From contig JASGUU010000044.1 of the NCBI GenBank assembly GCA_030057555.1, positions 62,001-126,000 of the forward strand: a stretch of 64,000 bases of DNA. Direction: 5' to 3'. Positions 63,841 through 64,000 of this stretch are shown in pieces. The DNA comes from Bacillota bacterium (GTDB lineage Bacteria > Bacillota > Clostridia > Saccharofermentanales > Fastidiosipilaceae). The notes under the pieces were generated by a model, which searched no databases, was not told the DNA's origin, and worked only from the letters and a program-made list of their open reading frames with translations. Numbering within the stretch: position 1 is the stretch's first letter; every line of letters begins with the position of its first letter. Made by a program: the position numbers and the translations under genes.

Positions 63841-64000
63841 CTATTCTGCTCGCAGGCGAATCACTAAATCGCGCAGGCGGGCGGCCTCCTCAAAGTCCAG
63901 TTCGCGGGCGGCGCGGCGCATGTCGGTTTCGAGACGCCTGGCCAGCTGCTCACGCTCGGGGCGCTCCAGCCGGCGCAGTGCCTGCTCGACTTCCCGCTCA
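63841..64000 (-). CDS. uvrB: UvrB C-terminal end (cut by window edge)
   Basis: Only the last 52 residues are visible: an acidic, Arg-rich helical segment with RRLETDMRRAARELDFEEAA and RLRDLVIRLRAE before a TAG stop. This matches the UVR motif at the end of UvrB, which contacts UvrC in nucleotide excision repair. UvrC and a few other proteins carry the same motif, but a terminal position fits UvrB. Confidence 0.75.
   Translation of the reverse strand, partial: EREVEQALRRLERPEREQLARRLETDMRRAARELDFEEAARLRDLVIRLRAE

Overview
The window is a dense, GC-rich chromosomal segment of a low-redundancy anaerobic Firmicute, most likely a member of the Clostridia (Oscillospirales or a Saccharofermentans-like lineage). 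Supporting signs are a split glycine decarboxylase (gcvPA and gcvPB), a Spo0A-type DNA-binding output domain, MutS2 with an Smr domain, ComEC, a YwlE-like phosphatase, DUF951, DUF1858 and YdbC/PC4 small proteins, and the rho-rpmE-DUF1385-prmC-prfA gene order. Most of it is core chromosome. No phage, insertion sequence transposase, CRISPR array or defence cassette was found.

Layout, left to right. 1-6182 (minus): end of a SEC-C-like protein, icd, holA, comEC, a 0.5 kb gap with possible gene debris, engB. 6310-8819 (plus): two tandem divergent PRPP-synthetase-like genes. 8816-13359 (minus): a four-gene operon of class V aminotransferase, CTP-type nucleotidyltransferase, LytR-CpsA-Psr ligase and tail-anchored PP2C phosphatase, probably concerned with a cell-surface polymer. 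murC is divergent at 13584. 15163-21021 (minus): rplI-dnaB-tilS-hpt-ftsH. 21102-25589 (minus): gcvT-gcvH-gcvPA-gcvPB. 25786-26932 (minus): rpsF-ssb-rpsR with promoter and terminator. 26933-28974 is an AT-richer, poorly coding island holding one orphan membrane protein, two strongly structured elements and a candidate noncoding RNA. 28975-37117 (minus): rho-YcxB-like-rpmE-DUF1385-prmC-DUF951-prfA-sua5-ywlE-like. Then mreB (minus), an orphan membrane protein (plus), an MFS transporter plus GH2 glycosidase operon, tRNA-Thr with an overlapping DUF1858 gene, hup, and a ydbC-ligA-membrane protein-Spo0A_C operon. 47357-49415 (plus): nagA and a metallophosphoesterase. 49466-53926 (minus): nagB-valS and fba. 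A 60-bp tandem repeat lies at 54073-54192. 54286-64000 (minus): uvrB (partial), a phosphosugar mutase, dnaE, pfkA, pgsA, mutS2.

Genes are packed with many 4-bp stop/start overlaps (prs pair, rplI-dnaB, gcvH-gcvPA-gcvPB, prfA-DUF951, sua5-ywlE, rho-YcxB, MFS-GH2, ligA-membrane protein, pgsA-mutS2), so long co-translated operons are the norm. Several good sigma-A promoters are visible (rpmE, rho, mreB, hup, rpsF, fba, MFS-GH2). A second recurring type is an extended -10 of the form TGCTANAAT with little -35. The most unusual items are the structured RNA candidate at 28572-28761, the aminotransferase/cytidylyltransferase pair suggesting phosphonate activation for surface decoration, the tandem PRPP-synthetase paralogues, the receiver-less Spo0A-like regulator, and the tRNA gene that supplies the stop codon of a DUF1858 gene.
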